Source: Hyphobacterium sp. SN044 (GTDB lineage: Bacteria; Pseudomonadota; Alphaproteobacteria; Caulobacterales; Maricaulaceae). Taken from it: a stretch of 64,000 nt of DNA. Below are positions 47,047-55,140 of the stretch, piece after piece; within the stretch, counting starts at the first letter, position 1, and the number at the start of each line of letters is the position of its first letter. Both the position numbers and the translations under genes were made by a program. The stretch covers positions 186,001 to 250,000 of the forward strand of contig NZ_JAKKUV010000001.1 of the NCBI RefSeq assembly GCF_021864465.1, written 5' to 3'. The notes under the pieces were generated by a model. It saw only the letters and a list, made by a program, of their open reading frames with translations, made no database searches and was not told where the DNA came from.

Positions 47047-47762
47047 TGGGCGGGCCGATGGAAGTAGACCACGAGGCTCTTGCCCATGACCGGGTTGAGC
47101 GCCGCTTCAAGGCCGCGCGTCAGCCAGGGCCGCTTCATCAGATCCCATTCCAGGAAGCGCCGGTAGGCGGCAACCGCGCGGCTGTGATCCTTGCGGTGCC
47201 ACACGGCGCATTGCAGCCACCAGTAGGGGCTGTGCAGCGCATGCGCCCAATGCCGCGCGAAGAAACGAAGCCCCGCGCGCCGCGCCGAGCCGCGAAGCGC
47301 CTCCTCACGGAAGATGCGGACATGCCCGCCCGGCGTGTTGTGATAGTCGGTCGACAAATCCCAGCAGATCTTTTCCGGCCAGTAGCGCGGCACCGACAGC
47401 GCCACTCGCCCTCCCGGCCGCGTGATGCGGACGATCTCGTCCAGCACGGCATCAGGGTCGGGCACATGCTCCAGCACTTCGCTGCACACGACCGCGTCGA
47501 AGGCCCCGTCCTTGAACGGCAGTTTCGCGGCATCGCCGGCCGTCAGCGTGGCGCTGCGCAAGGGCGAGTGCGGCGGTGGCGGCAGGTCAAAGAAGCCGTT
47601 GGCGGTCGCTTTCACTTCCTCTTCAGACAGGTCGAGGCCGGTGACGTTCAGCGGCGTGTCCGACCAGTAGAAGGCATAGGTGTGCCGTCCGCGCCCGCAG
47701 CCGAGGTCCAGCACCCGGTCACCGGGCCGCAGGTCGAGCATGTGCGGGCGGATCGTCATCAT
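47043..47762 (-). CDS. Class I SAM methyltransferase (Methyltransf_11-like)
   Basis: A 239-residue protein from the ATGATG at 47762. SAM motif VLDLGCGRGRHTYAF, acidic loop VTGLDLSEEEV, and DAVVCSEVLEHVPDPDAVLD are typical of small-molecule methyltransferases. The C-terminal part (SPYWWLQCAVW, LMKRPWLTRGLEAAL) is amphipathic and may touch membrane. It lies between the GT4 and toroid genes with 4-base overlaps on both sides, so the three products are made together. Confidence 0.8.
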   Translation of the reverse strand: MMTIRPHMLDLRPGDRVLDLGCGRGRHTYAFYWSDTPLNVTGLDLSEEEVKATANGFFDLPPPPHSPLRSATLTAGDAAKLPFKDGAFDAVVCSEVLEHVPDPDAVLDEIVRITRPGGRVALSVPRYWPEKICWDLSTDYHNTPGGHVRIFREEALRGSARRAGLRFFARHWAHALHSPYWWLQCAVWHRKDHSRAVAAYRRFLEWDLMKRPWLTRGLEAALNPVMGKSLVVYFHRPAQ

Positions 47763-49036
47763 GGGGCGAGCACCCGTTCGTAAAGCGCCGTTGCCGCAGC
47801 CGCGTGCCGGTCCCAATCGAATTCGCTGCGGGCACGGGCCGCTCCCAGCTCGCTCATCCGGCGTGCGCGGACGGGATTGTCGAGCACCGCAGCAATGGCG
47901 GCGGTCAGCGCCCCGGCATCTCCGGCGGGAACGATCGCGCCGGCATCGCCCACCACTTCCGGCAGGGCGCCGCCATCACTGGCCACGACCGGCGCGCCGC
48001 AGGCCATCGCTTCAGCGGCGGGGAAGCCGAATCCCTCGAAACGCGCCGGGCAGACAACCAGGCTCGCACGGCGGTAAAGCGCGGCGATCTCTTCGCGTGT
48101 GACGCCATGGCGGCTGGACACCCGGCCTGTGAGGCCGGCGTCGGTGAGGATCTGCTTCGCGCGGCCGTCGCGCAGCTGACCGATCAGTTCCAGTTTCAGG
48201 TCCGGATTGTCGCGCGCCAGTGTCACGAAGGCGGTGGCCAGCACGTCCAGCCCCTTGATCGGAACGTCCGCGCTTGCTGTCGCGGCAATGACATTGGCGT
48301 CGCGGATCACCGATGGATCAGGATGGAAGACCGAGTGGTCGATGCCGTTGAACGCGACCTGGACCGTCATCGGATCGACGCCGTAATGCGCGACATGACT
48401 GTCCCGGGCGGCTTCCGAGACGGCGAGCAAGGCGGGCAGGCGGCGCGCCGTCTCGCCCTGCATTTCGACGAAGTCGTACCAGCGCTTCGTCAACCAGCGG
48501 TCGATGCGCTTTTGCGCGGATTGGACGGCGAATTCGCGGTCGATGGCAATCGGGTGATGGATCGTCGCCACTACCGGAATGCGCTTCGCGATCTTCAGGA
48601 ATGGTGTCGCCAGAGTCTGGTTGTCGTGGATCACGTCGAATCGGTCTTCGCGGCCCCTGAGCCAGGCCTCCAGCCGGCAGGCAAAGGCATAGGGTTCGCC
48701 GAAGGCCGCCGTATTGTGACACGCCCACTCGGCGAAATCGGGCCAATTGCCCAGAAAGGACGGCTTGAACGCGAGAAGCGCGTTCTTCGCGGAGAACAGG
48801 TCGAGCGCCGGCAGTTCGACAAGATCGATCCCGGCGCCGAGTTCCGGATAGGGTGGTCCGGACACGACGGTCACGGCATGCCCCGTGCGCTGCAGCGCGC
48901 TCGCCAGCGCGCTCAGATAGACGCCTTGCCCGCCCACATGCGGGTGCGAACGGTAGCCCGAAACAAGGACGCGCAGAGGTCTCTGCGCTGCGGGGGCAGC
49001 GGCGAGGACCGGGGCATCGCCAGCAATATCTTTCAT
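47759..49036 (-). CDS. Glycosyltransferase family 4
   Basis: A 425-residue protein from ATG 49036 with GGAG upstream; the longer frame has no support. GT-B fold: N-terminal acceptor domain (VLVSGYRSHPHVGGQGVYLS) and C-terminal donor domain. The latter holds the EX7E motif in FEGFGFPAAEAMACG and SDGGALPEVVGDAG. It transfers a nucleotide-sugar residue with retention. Acceptor unknown; it is first gene of the unit with the methyltransferase and toroid protein. Confidence 0.88.
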   Translation of the reverse strand: MKDIAGDAPVLAAAPAAQRPLRVLVSGYRSHPHVGGQGVYLSALASALQRTGHAVTVVSGPPYPELGAGIDLVELPALDLFSAKNALLAFKPSFLGNWPDFAEWACHNTAAFGEPYAFACRLEAWLRGREDRFDVIHDNQTLATPFLKIAKRIPVVATIHHPIAIDREFAVQSAQKRIDRWLTKRWYDFVEMQGETARRLPALLAVSEAARDSHVAHYGVDPMTVQVAFNGIDHSVFHPDPSVIRDANVIAATASADVPIKGLDVLATAFVTLARDNPDLKLELIGQLRDGRAKQILTDAGLTGRVSSRHGVTREEIAALYRRASLVVCPARFEGFGFPAAEAMACGAPVVASDGGALPEVVGDAGAIVPAGDAGALTAAIAAVLDNPVRARRMSELGAARARSEFDWDRHAAAATALYERVLAP

Positions 49037-49176
49037 CGGGCTCCGGCCGTCTGCTGCACTGCGAAAATCCGAAAAGGCGCGCGAAGCTAGCCTGCACCGC
49101 CGGGTTGGCCAAGCGCGCATGGCGGGTTTCGCATCACCGACCTTTCCGCCCGGCGCAAGGCAGGCTATGCGGCGGC

Positions 49177-50382
49177 ATGTCTTCACCCGCGCCCGTCGAA
49201 GCCTTTTCGAGATATGCGCTGCATTACAGCGTCTTCTATCTCGTGTTCGGCGCGGTCCTGCCCTATCTGCCCGTTCTGCTGGAGGAGCGCGGCTTGTCGC
49301 CCGAGGCGATCGGCGTTGCGATCGCTGGCGGCATGATCGGTCGCAGCATTCTGTCGCCGCTCGGGGCCGGAATTCTCGACCGGTCCGATCGCAAGAAGCG
49401 GCTTCTCACGATTTTCGCCTTCGCGGCGCTGGCCGCCTTTGTCCTCCTCTTTCCCGGCTGGCCGGCCGTCCTGATCGTGCTGATCGCCGCGCTCGGTTCG
49501 GCGCTCAACGGGGCGCAGATTCCGCTGCTCGACGCCATCACCATCCGTGCCGCGATGCGGAGTGGTTTCGGTTTCGGTCCGGCAAGAGCCTTCGGATCAG
49601 GGGCCTTCGTCGTTGCAAATGTCGGGGCCGGCGCATTGGTTTCCCGTTTCGGAGGAGAGGCGGCGCTGATCTGGATCGTCGCCTTTTCGGCACTGGCCAT
49701 CCTCTCCCTGCAGGTGCTTCCGGCCGCGACGATGCGGTCGCAGCAGCCCTCGGCAGGTCTGAAATGGCATGTCGGCGAATTGCTGACGCCGGGCTTTATC
49801 TTCGCGACGCTGGCCGTCGCCCTGGTTCAGGGCGCGCACGGCTTTCAGTACAGCTTTTCCACGCTGGCCTGGCGCGCCGAGGGCATTCCGACCGGCGTCG
49901 TCGGCCTCCTGTGGGGCTGGGCGGTGGTCGCCGAGATCATATTCCTCTTCGTCAATGGCCGCGTCTTCCGCAACTGGTCCCCCGCCGCGCTGATCGCATC
50001 GGGCGCGGCCATATCGGTGGTCCGCTGGCTGGTCTTTGCCATGTCGCCGCCGGTCTGGGTGCTCTTCCTGTTCCAGACGACGCACGCCTTCACCTTCACC
50101 GCGACCTATATCGGCTTCATCCGCTATTGCGCCGAGCGTGTGCCGGACCGCTACGCCGCCAGTGCGCAGGCGATCAATTCCGCCCTGTCGGGCGGGGTGA
50201 TCCTGGCGGGTGCCACCGTGGTTTCCGGACTGTTGTATGAACGCTACGGTGCCGGGGGATATGCCGCTATGGCGGTGCCCGCGGCCCTTGGCGGCCTTTT
50301 TGCCGCCTTGCTGTGGCGGAACCTGAATTCCCAAAGCGCCGTTGAATCAACTAAGACTACGGGGATGGGGGACGCTGAATGA
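49177..50382 (+). CDS. MFS transporter (MFS_1-like)
   Basis: A 401-residue, twelve-helix protein from ATG 49177. It opens with YALHYSVFYLVFGAVLPYLP and has motif A as GILDRSDRKKRLL. The arrangement resembles the 3-phenylpropionate transporter (HcaT) group. The substrate is unknown. It is divergent from the GT4 gene across 140 bp, and its stop overlaps the STAS-MlaE start by 4 bases, so it appears to head the ABC operon. Confidence 0.84.
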   Translation: MSSPAPVEAFSRYALHYSVFYLVFGAVLPYLPVLLEERGLSPEAIGVAIAGGMIGRSILSPLGAGILDRSDRKKRLLTIFAFAALAAFVLLFPGWPAVLIVLIAALGSALNGAQIPLLDAITIRAAMRSGFGFGPARAFGSGAFVVANVGAGALVSRFGGEAALIWIVAFSALAILSLQVLPAATMRSQQPSAGLKWHVGELLTPGFIFATLAVALVQGAHGFQYSFSTLAWRAEGIPTGVVGLLWGWAVVAEIIFLFVNGRVFRNWSPAALIASGAAISVVRWLVFAMSPPVWVLFLFQTTHAFTFTATYIGFIRYCAERVPDRYAASAQAINSALSGGVILAGATVVSGLLYERYGAGGYAAMAVPAALGGLFAALLWRNLNSQSAVESTKTTGMGDAE

Positions 50383-51518
50383 GTGATGTGGCGGCAGGTC
50401 TGACGATCGAGGAGGAGGGCGGCCGCGTCATTCTCGTCCCGACCGGCGACTGGATCGTCGACACCATCGCCCGTTTCGCCTCCGAAATCGCGCGGATCGA
50501 TCACGACATCGATCCGGGCCGGGTTTCGATCGATCTGTCCGGCATCGAACGGATCGATACGGCGGGAGCCTACCTTCTCGCACGCCCCATCCACCGCGCC
50601 CGCGACGGGGTCACCGAACAGCATTTCCGCGGCGACCACGCCACGGCACGCCGCCTGATCCAGCTCGTCCTTGAAAAGGCGATCAACAGCGAGCCGGAGG
50701 TCGAGGACCGGCGCTTCGGTTTCATCCAGGCCGCTGGACGTATCGGTGCGGGCCTGGAAGCGGCCTGGAAGGAAATGATCGCGACCTTTGCCTTCTTCGG
50801 CCACGCGATCACCTCCTTTGCGTCGACCAGTGCGCGGCCCTGGCGCTTCCGCATGACACCGATCTTCGCGGTGATGGAAGTCGCGGGCGTGAACGCCCTG
50901 CCGATCATCGCCGTCCTGTCCTTCTTCATCGGCGCGGTCGTCGCCTACATGGGCGCGAACCTGCTCGAAACCTTCGGCGCGTCCGTCTTCACGGTCGAAC
51001 TCGTCGGCATCGCCGTGCTGCGTGAATTCGGTGTTCTGATCACCGCGATCATGCTGGCCGGGCGGTCGGACTCTGCCTTCACCGCCGCCATCGGCTCGAT
51101 GAAGATGCAGCAGGAAATCGATGCCATGCGTGTGCTCGGCATCGATCCCTACGAGGCGCTGGTGATCCCGCGCATCGTGGCCTGCGTGATCATGGCGCCA
51201 CTGCTGACTTTTGCCGCGATGATCGCCGGCATCGTCGGTGGCCTCCTCGTCTGCTGGAGCGCGCTCGATATCTCGCCGCAATTCTTCGTCACCCGGATTC
51301 ATGACAGCGTCCCGATCCAGAATTTCTGGGTCGGCATGTCGAAGGCCCCGGTCTTCGGCGCGATCATCGCGATCATCGGCTGCAAGCAGGGCCTCGATGT
51401 CGGCGGCGATGTGGAATCGCTCGGCCGTCACGTCACCGCATCGGTTGTCCAGTCGATCTTCATGGTCATCATCGTCGATGCCCTGTTCGCCATGATGTAT
51501 CTGGAGCTCGGCATATGA
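50379..51518 (+). CDS. ABC lipid-transport permease, STAS-MlaE fusion
   Basis: A 379-residue protein. Residues 1-100 form a STAS domain (RVILVPTGDWIVDTIARFAS, IDLSGIERIDTAGAYLL), and the rest is the MlaE/YrbE permease with conserved LREFGVLITAIMLAGRSDSA and GSMKMQQEIDAMRVLGIDP. In other bacteria STAS (MlaB) is a separate protein. It moves phospholipids between inner and outer membranes as part of an Mla-type ABC complex. Confidence 0.93.
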   Translation: MSDVAAGLTIEEEGGRVILVPTGDWIVDTIARFASEIARIDHDIDPGRVSIDLSGIERIDTAGAYLLARPIHRARDGVTEQHFRGDHATARRLIQLVLEKAINSEPEVEDRRFGFIQAAGRIGAGLEAAWKEMIATFAFFGHAITSFASTSARPWRFRMTPIFAVMEVAGVNALPIIAVLSFFIGAVVAYMGANLLETFGASVFTVELVGIAVLREFGVLITAIMLAGRSDSAFTAAIGSMKMQQEIDAMRVLGIDPYEALVIPRIVACVIMAPLLTFAAMIAGIVGGLLVCWSALDISPQFFVTRIHDSVPIQNFWVGMSKAPVFGAIIAIIGCKQGLDVGGDVESLGRHVTASVVQSIFMVIIVDALFAMMYLELGI

Positions 51519-52294
51519 GTGCGGTCTCGGCCCCGCTCATCGAGGTGCGCGGCCTGAAAACGGCCTTCGGCACGCATGTCGTCCATGACGGGCTGAATCT
51601 CGAAGTCCGCCGCGGCGAGATCATCGGTCTGGTCGGCGGTTCCGGCACCGGCAAGTCGGTGCTGATGAACACGATGATCGGCCTGAAACGCCCTGACGCG
51701 GGCGAGATTTTCTACAATGGCCGCGCGCTGGGGAAGATGGCCGACAGCGAGCGCGCGCGGCTCGAAAGCCACTGGGGCGTCCTGTTTCAGGGCGGGGCGC
51801 TGTTTTCCGCACTGACCGTGCGCGAGAACGTCATGGCCCCGATGCGCGAGCATACCGACCTGCCCCGGTCGCTGATGACGGAACTCGCCGACATGAAGAT
51901 CGCGCTCACCGGGCTGGGGCCCGAAGCGCCATCCAAGTTTCCGTCCGAACTGTCGGGCGGGATGAGGAAGCGGGCCGGTCTGGCCCGGGCGCTGGCGCTC
52001 GATCCGGACGTCCTCTTCCTCGACGAACCGACAGCGGGTCTCGACCCGATCGGCGCGGCGGCATTCGACTCGCTGATCCGCGAGTTGCGCGACGCGCTCG
52101 GTCTGACCGTCTTCATCGTCACCCACGACCTCGACACCCTGTTCGCGATCTGCGACCGCGTCGCCGTGCTCGCCGAGAAGCGCTGCGTGGCGGTGGCCCC
52201 GATCGACGAACTCTTGCAGAATGACCACCCGTGGATCCGAGAATACTTCGGTGGCCCGCGGGGGCGCGCGGCCCATCAGGCCCGGGAAGGATAA
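51515..52294 (+). CDS. Mla-type ABC transporter ATPase
   Basis: A 259-residue ATPase matching MlaF: Walker A VGGSGTGKSVLMNTMIGL, Q-loop LFQGGALFSALTV, signature FPSELSGGMRKRAGLARAL, Walker B VLFLDEPTAGLDPIG, and H-loop VTHDLDTLF. It powers the lipid transfer of the operon. The start overlaps the permease stop by 4 bases. Confidence 0.94.
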   Translation: MSAVSAPLIEVRGLKTAFGTHVVHDGLNLEVRRGEIIGLVGGSGTGKSVLMNTMIGLKRPDAGEIFYNGRALGKMADSERARLESHWGVLFQGGALFSALTVRENVMAPMREHTDLPRSLMTELADMKIALTGLGPEAPSKFPSELSGGMRKRAGLARALALDPDVLFLDEPTAGLDPIGAAAFDSLIRELRDALGLTVFIVTHDLDTLFAICDRVAVLAEKRCVAVAPIDELLQNDHPWIREYFGGPRGRAAHQAREG

Positions 52295-52297
52295 GCC

Positions 52298-53254
52298 ATG
52301 GAAACCAAGGCCCATCACGTCCTGGTCGGCTTTTTCGCGATGTTCCTCGTCGCGGCCGGCGGATTCTTCATCCTCTGGCTCTCGAACTATTCAGGCGGGC
52401 GCGAATACTCGCAGTACGATGTCGTTTTCGACTGGCCGGTCCGCGGCCTGCGCGAGGCCAGCGAAGTACGGTTCAACGGCATCCAGGTGGGCGAGGTGAC
52501 CCGGCTTGGCCTCGATCCGCAGAACCCGAACCGCGTGATCGCCCGTATCCAGGTGCTTGCCGAGACCCCGGTACGTGTCGATTCCACCGCCCAGCTCGAG
52601 CCGCAGGGCCTGACGGGCTTGGCCTATATCCAGCTGTCGGGCGGTTCGCCCGACGCGGCCCGGCTTTACAGCCCGCCGCGCCAGACTCCGCCGCGAATCT
52701 TCGCAGTCCAGACCCAGCTCGACACGCTCTTCCAGTCGTCCGAGGACGTGTTGTCCTCGGCGCAAACGGCCCTGATCCGCATTGCCGACCTGCTCAGCGA
52801 GGACAATGTCGATTCTCTGCGTAACACGCTGGAGAATATCGAGCGCCTCTCCGAGACAATTGCCAATGATGACGAGACGCTGGGCGATCTGCGCGGAGCG
52901 ATCGCAACGCTGGAACAGACCGGCCGCGACGTGTCGGTCGCCGCGCAGGCGATGCAGCAATTCGCCGAGGAAACCGGCGCCTATGTGCAGGGCGACCTGA
53001 CGACCGCGACGAACCAGACCAATCAGGCCTTCGCCGACATGCAGCTGGCCGCGCAGCAGTTGAATGAGACTCTCGAAGTGCTGCGCCCCTCGCTCGAGGA
53101 ATTCGCGGATGAAGGTATCGACGAGCTCACCCTGGCGGCCGGCGATCTGCGCCGCCTGATCGCGACGCTCGACCGTATCGCCATCGAACTGGAAGACGAT
53201 CCCGGCGGCTTTGTCGCCGGCGAGCCGCGCCGCACTGTGGAGGTGCCCCGATGA
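52298..53254 (+). CDS. MCE/MlaD-family substrate-binding protein
   Basis: A 318-residue protein with an N-terminal anchor (HHVLVGFFAMFLVAAGGFFIL) and one MCE domain (FDWPVRGLREASEVRFNGIQ, TGLAYIQLSGGS). A long helix-forming C-terminal region (SAQTALIRIADLLSEDN, LTTATNQTNQAFADMQLAAQ) is longer than in MlaD and probably builds a tunnel or needle. It binds lipids in the periplasm. Confidence 0.92.
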   Translation: METKAHHVLVGFFAMFLVAAGGFFILWLSNYSGGREYSQYDVVFDWPVRGLREASEVRFNGIQVGEVTRLGLDPQNPNRVIARIQVLAETPVRVDSTAQLEPQGLTGLAYIQLSGGSPDAARLYSPPRQTPPRIFAVQTQLDTLFQSSEDVLSSAQTALIRIADLLSEDNVDSLRNTLENIERLSETIANDDETLGDLRGAIATLEQTGRDVSVAAQAMQQFAEETGAYVQGDLTTATNQTNQAFADMQLAAQQLNETLEVLRPSLEEFADEGIDELTLAAGDLRRLIATLDRIAIELEDDPGGFVAGEPRRTVEVPR

Positions 53255-53886
53255 CTGTCCTGAAACGTCTGGCCGCGGCCGGGGTTGCCGTCTTCCTGGC
53301 GGGCTGTGTCAGCCTGCTGCCTGAGACCACGCCATCGAGCATCTACCGGCTGTCGACGCCGGAGCCCTCGGGCGGCAGCGCCATGAACCGGCAGGTCGTT
53401 CGCGTCGACCTTCCGCTGGCACCGCGCGGCATCGCCAGCGACGAGATCGCGATCTCGCTCCAGCATGGCGAACTCGCCTTCATCGACGGCGCGAAGTGGA
53501 TATCGACCACGCCGCGCCTGGTGCAGGACCTCGTGATCAGCGCCATCGACGCCTACGAGCCGGACCTCATCGCCTCGCGTCCCGAGGACGGGGTCAATGC
53601 GGAGTATGAGCTTCACACCGAAGTGCGGTCCTTCGAGGCCGTCTACCGCGATGGCGCGGATGCTCCGCCAACGGCGATCATCCAGATGCGCGTTCGCATG
53701 GTGCGCCTGTCGGACCGCAGCCTGCTCGGCGTTCAGGCGGTCGGGGCGCAGGCCCGCGCGCGGACCAACACGGTCGGCGATATCGTCGCGGCCTTCGATG
53801 CCGCAGCGCAGGAAACGGCGGGTGAAATCTCGTCCTGGGCAACGCAGCAGGTCCGCGCTCACCCGCCGGTGGTCGACGAGGATTGA
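53251..53886 (+). CDS. ABC-type transport auxiliary lipoprotein
   Basis: A 211-residue lipoprotein (lipobox FLAGC) with the PF03886-like pattern: SLLPETTPSSIYRLSTPEP, VRVDLPLAPRGIASDEIAIS and a C-terminal helix (NTVGDIVAAFDAAAQETAGE). Members (e.g. PqiC) act as outer-membrane partners of MCE systems. It closes the four-gene ABC operon and is convergent with the glutaredoxin-MauE gene across a 6-bp gap. Confidence 0.88.
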   Translation: MTVLKRLAAAGVAVFLAGCVSLLPETTPSSIYRLSTPEPSGGSAMNRQVVRVDLPLAPRGIASDEIAISLQHGELAFIDGAKWISTTPRLVQDLVISAIDAYEPDLIASRPEDGVNAEYELHTEVRSFEAVYRDGADAPPTAIIQMRVRMVRLSDRSLLGVQAVGAQARARTNTVGDIVAAFDAAAQETAGEISSWATQQVRAHPPVVDED

Positions 53887-53892
53887 TCGTGT

Positions 53893-54675
53893 CTAACCGT
53901 GGAGGGTGATGCCGAACCAGGGCAGTGCCATCCAGACGGCCATCGCGACCATCATCAGATTCTCGGTCAGCGAGATGAAGCCGAGCGGGACCTTGCTCGC
54001 CCCTCCGACGCAGGCGCACTTCAGTTCGCGCTTGTCGAGATAGACCGCCTTGAACACGGAAAACGCACCCACGGTACCGATGAACAGGGCAACCGGCACG
54101 GAGAGCCATGTCGCCGCTCCGGCAATCATCAGCACGCCCGCCAGTCCTTCGGCAAACGGGTAGACATAGCTGTAGGGGACCCAGCGCTTGGCCAGCAGGT
54201 CGTAGTTCAGGAACATCGTCGAGAAGCTTTCGACATCCTGGAGTTTGAGAAGCGCGAGAACCGCCATCGAAAAGGCGATGAACCACTCGGCGCTGCGGAT
54301 GCTGATCACGTCACCAGTCACGACATAGGCCGCTCCGAGCGCCATCAGAGCCGTCATCGAGAACAGCGCGATGACCGGCCGGTAGCTGGTTTCGTCGGGG
54401 CCGGGAACATGCTGACCGAAATGACGGCGTAGCGCGTCATAGCCCCCGATCCGCTCGCCCCCGATAAAGACCTGCGGCGTGGTTTCGATGCTGTGTTGCT
54501 CCTTGAACGCGTCGGTCTCAGCGCGTGACTTGAGGTGATGGTCGTCGACCTCGAATCCGCGGCGCTTCAGCAAGGACAGCGCCTTGAGGCCGTAGGGGCA
54601 GACATGGCCGGGCATGACCATGCGGTAAAGTCGGGCTGACCGGCCGGAAGCTTCTGATCGGGTTTGCGTGGACAT
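53893..54675 (-). CDS. Glutaredoxin-MauE/DoxX fusion membrane protein
   Basis: A 260-residue protein. Residues 15-88 are a glutaredoxin domain with a one-cysteine active site C26 (VCPYGLKAL), the cis-Pro segment TTPQVFIGGERIGGYDAL. A MauE-type membrane domain of about five helices follows, with CAC at 220-222 in a loop (LKCACVGGASKVPLGFISLT). The fusion suggests passing reducing or oxidising equivalents across the membrane. It is transcribed divergently from merR through a promoter with a MerR-type 19-bp spacer. Confidence 0.85.
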   Translation of the reverse strand: MSTQTRSEASGRSARLYRMVMPGHVCPYGLKALSLLKRRGFEVDDHHLKSRAETDAFKEQHSIETTPQVFIGGERIGGYDALRRHFGQHVPGPDETSYRPVIALFSMTALMALGAAYVVTGDVISIRSAEWFIAFSMAVLALLKLQDVESFSTMFLNYDLLAKRWVPYSYVYPFAEGLAGVLMIAGAATWLSVPVALFIGTVGAFSVFKAVYLDKRELKCACVGGASKVPLGFISLTENLMMVAMAVWMALPWFGITLHG

Positions 54676-54690
54676 GGGGGTTCAACCTTC

Positions 54691-54719
54691 TTGCTTTGCC
54701 AACCCGTGCTTTCTAGAGT
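54691..54719 (+). promoter_or_regulatory. Candidate merR-family promoter
   Basis: TTGCTT (54691-54696), 17 bases, TAGAGT (54714-54719). Transcription would begin near 54726, placing the regulator's ATG at or almost at the 5' end of its message (leaderless). Confidence 0.45.
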
Positions 54720-54741
54720 CCGTACCATGGTACAGAGTCAA
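54711..54741 (-). promoter_or_regulatory. MerR-type promoter/operator for glutaredoxin-MauE
   Basis: On the minus strand TTGACT (54736-54741) and CTAGAA (54711-54716) are 19 bases apart. The spacer contains the perfect 12-base dyad GTACCATGGTAC at 54722-54733. The long spacer and central dyad are the hallmark of MerR-activated promoters. Confidence 0.7.
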
Positions 54742-55137
54742 GCCGAAGAATTTCTGCCAATCGGAACCTTTGCCCGAAAGGGCGGCGTCGGTGTTGAAAC
54801 GGTTCGCTATTACCAACGTCAGGGACTGCTTCGCGTTCCGAAGTCTGCAGGCGGTATGCGCCGCTACGGACCGGAGGACCTGCGCCGCCTGCGCTTCATC
54901 CGTCACGCCCAGTCGGCCGGCTTCACGCTCTCGGAAATTGGCGAATTGCTCGAACTGGATGCCTGCGACGACCGCAAGCGCGCGCGGCAGATGGCCCTGA
55001 CCCGGATTGACGCCCTCGACCGGAAGCTCGCCGAACTTCAGGCGGCGCGCTCATCGCTGATGCGTCTCGCGGTCGAGTGCAATTCCGGCGGTAGCGGGCC
55101 TTGCCCGATCCTGTCCGCCTTTGACGCGTGGCGGTGA
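54727..55137 (+). CDS. MerR-family regulator with three cysteines
   Basis: A 136-residue protein from ATG 54727, which lies inside the dyad. Residues 9-50 are the winged-helix (PIGTFARKGGVGVETVRYYQ), followed by the coiled coil. Cysteines at 80, 118 and 126 align with C82, C117 and C126 of the mercury sensor MerR, so a thiolate metal site is likely. The C118-C126 spacing is one residue shorter than in MerR and one longer than the 112/119 pair of CadR/PbrR, so the metal (or a redox signal) is uncertain. No merA, merT or merP is nearby. Confidence 0.87.
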   Translation: MVQSQAEEFLPIGTFARKGGVGVETVRYYQRQGLLRVPKSAGGMRRYGPEDLRRLRFIRHAQSAGFTLSEIGELLELDACDDRKRARQMALTRIDALDRKLAELQAARSSLMRLAVECNSGGSGPCPILSAFDAWR

Positions 55138-55140
55138 AGA

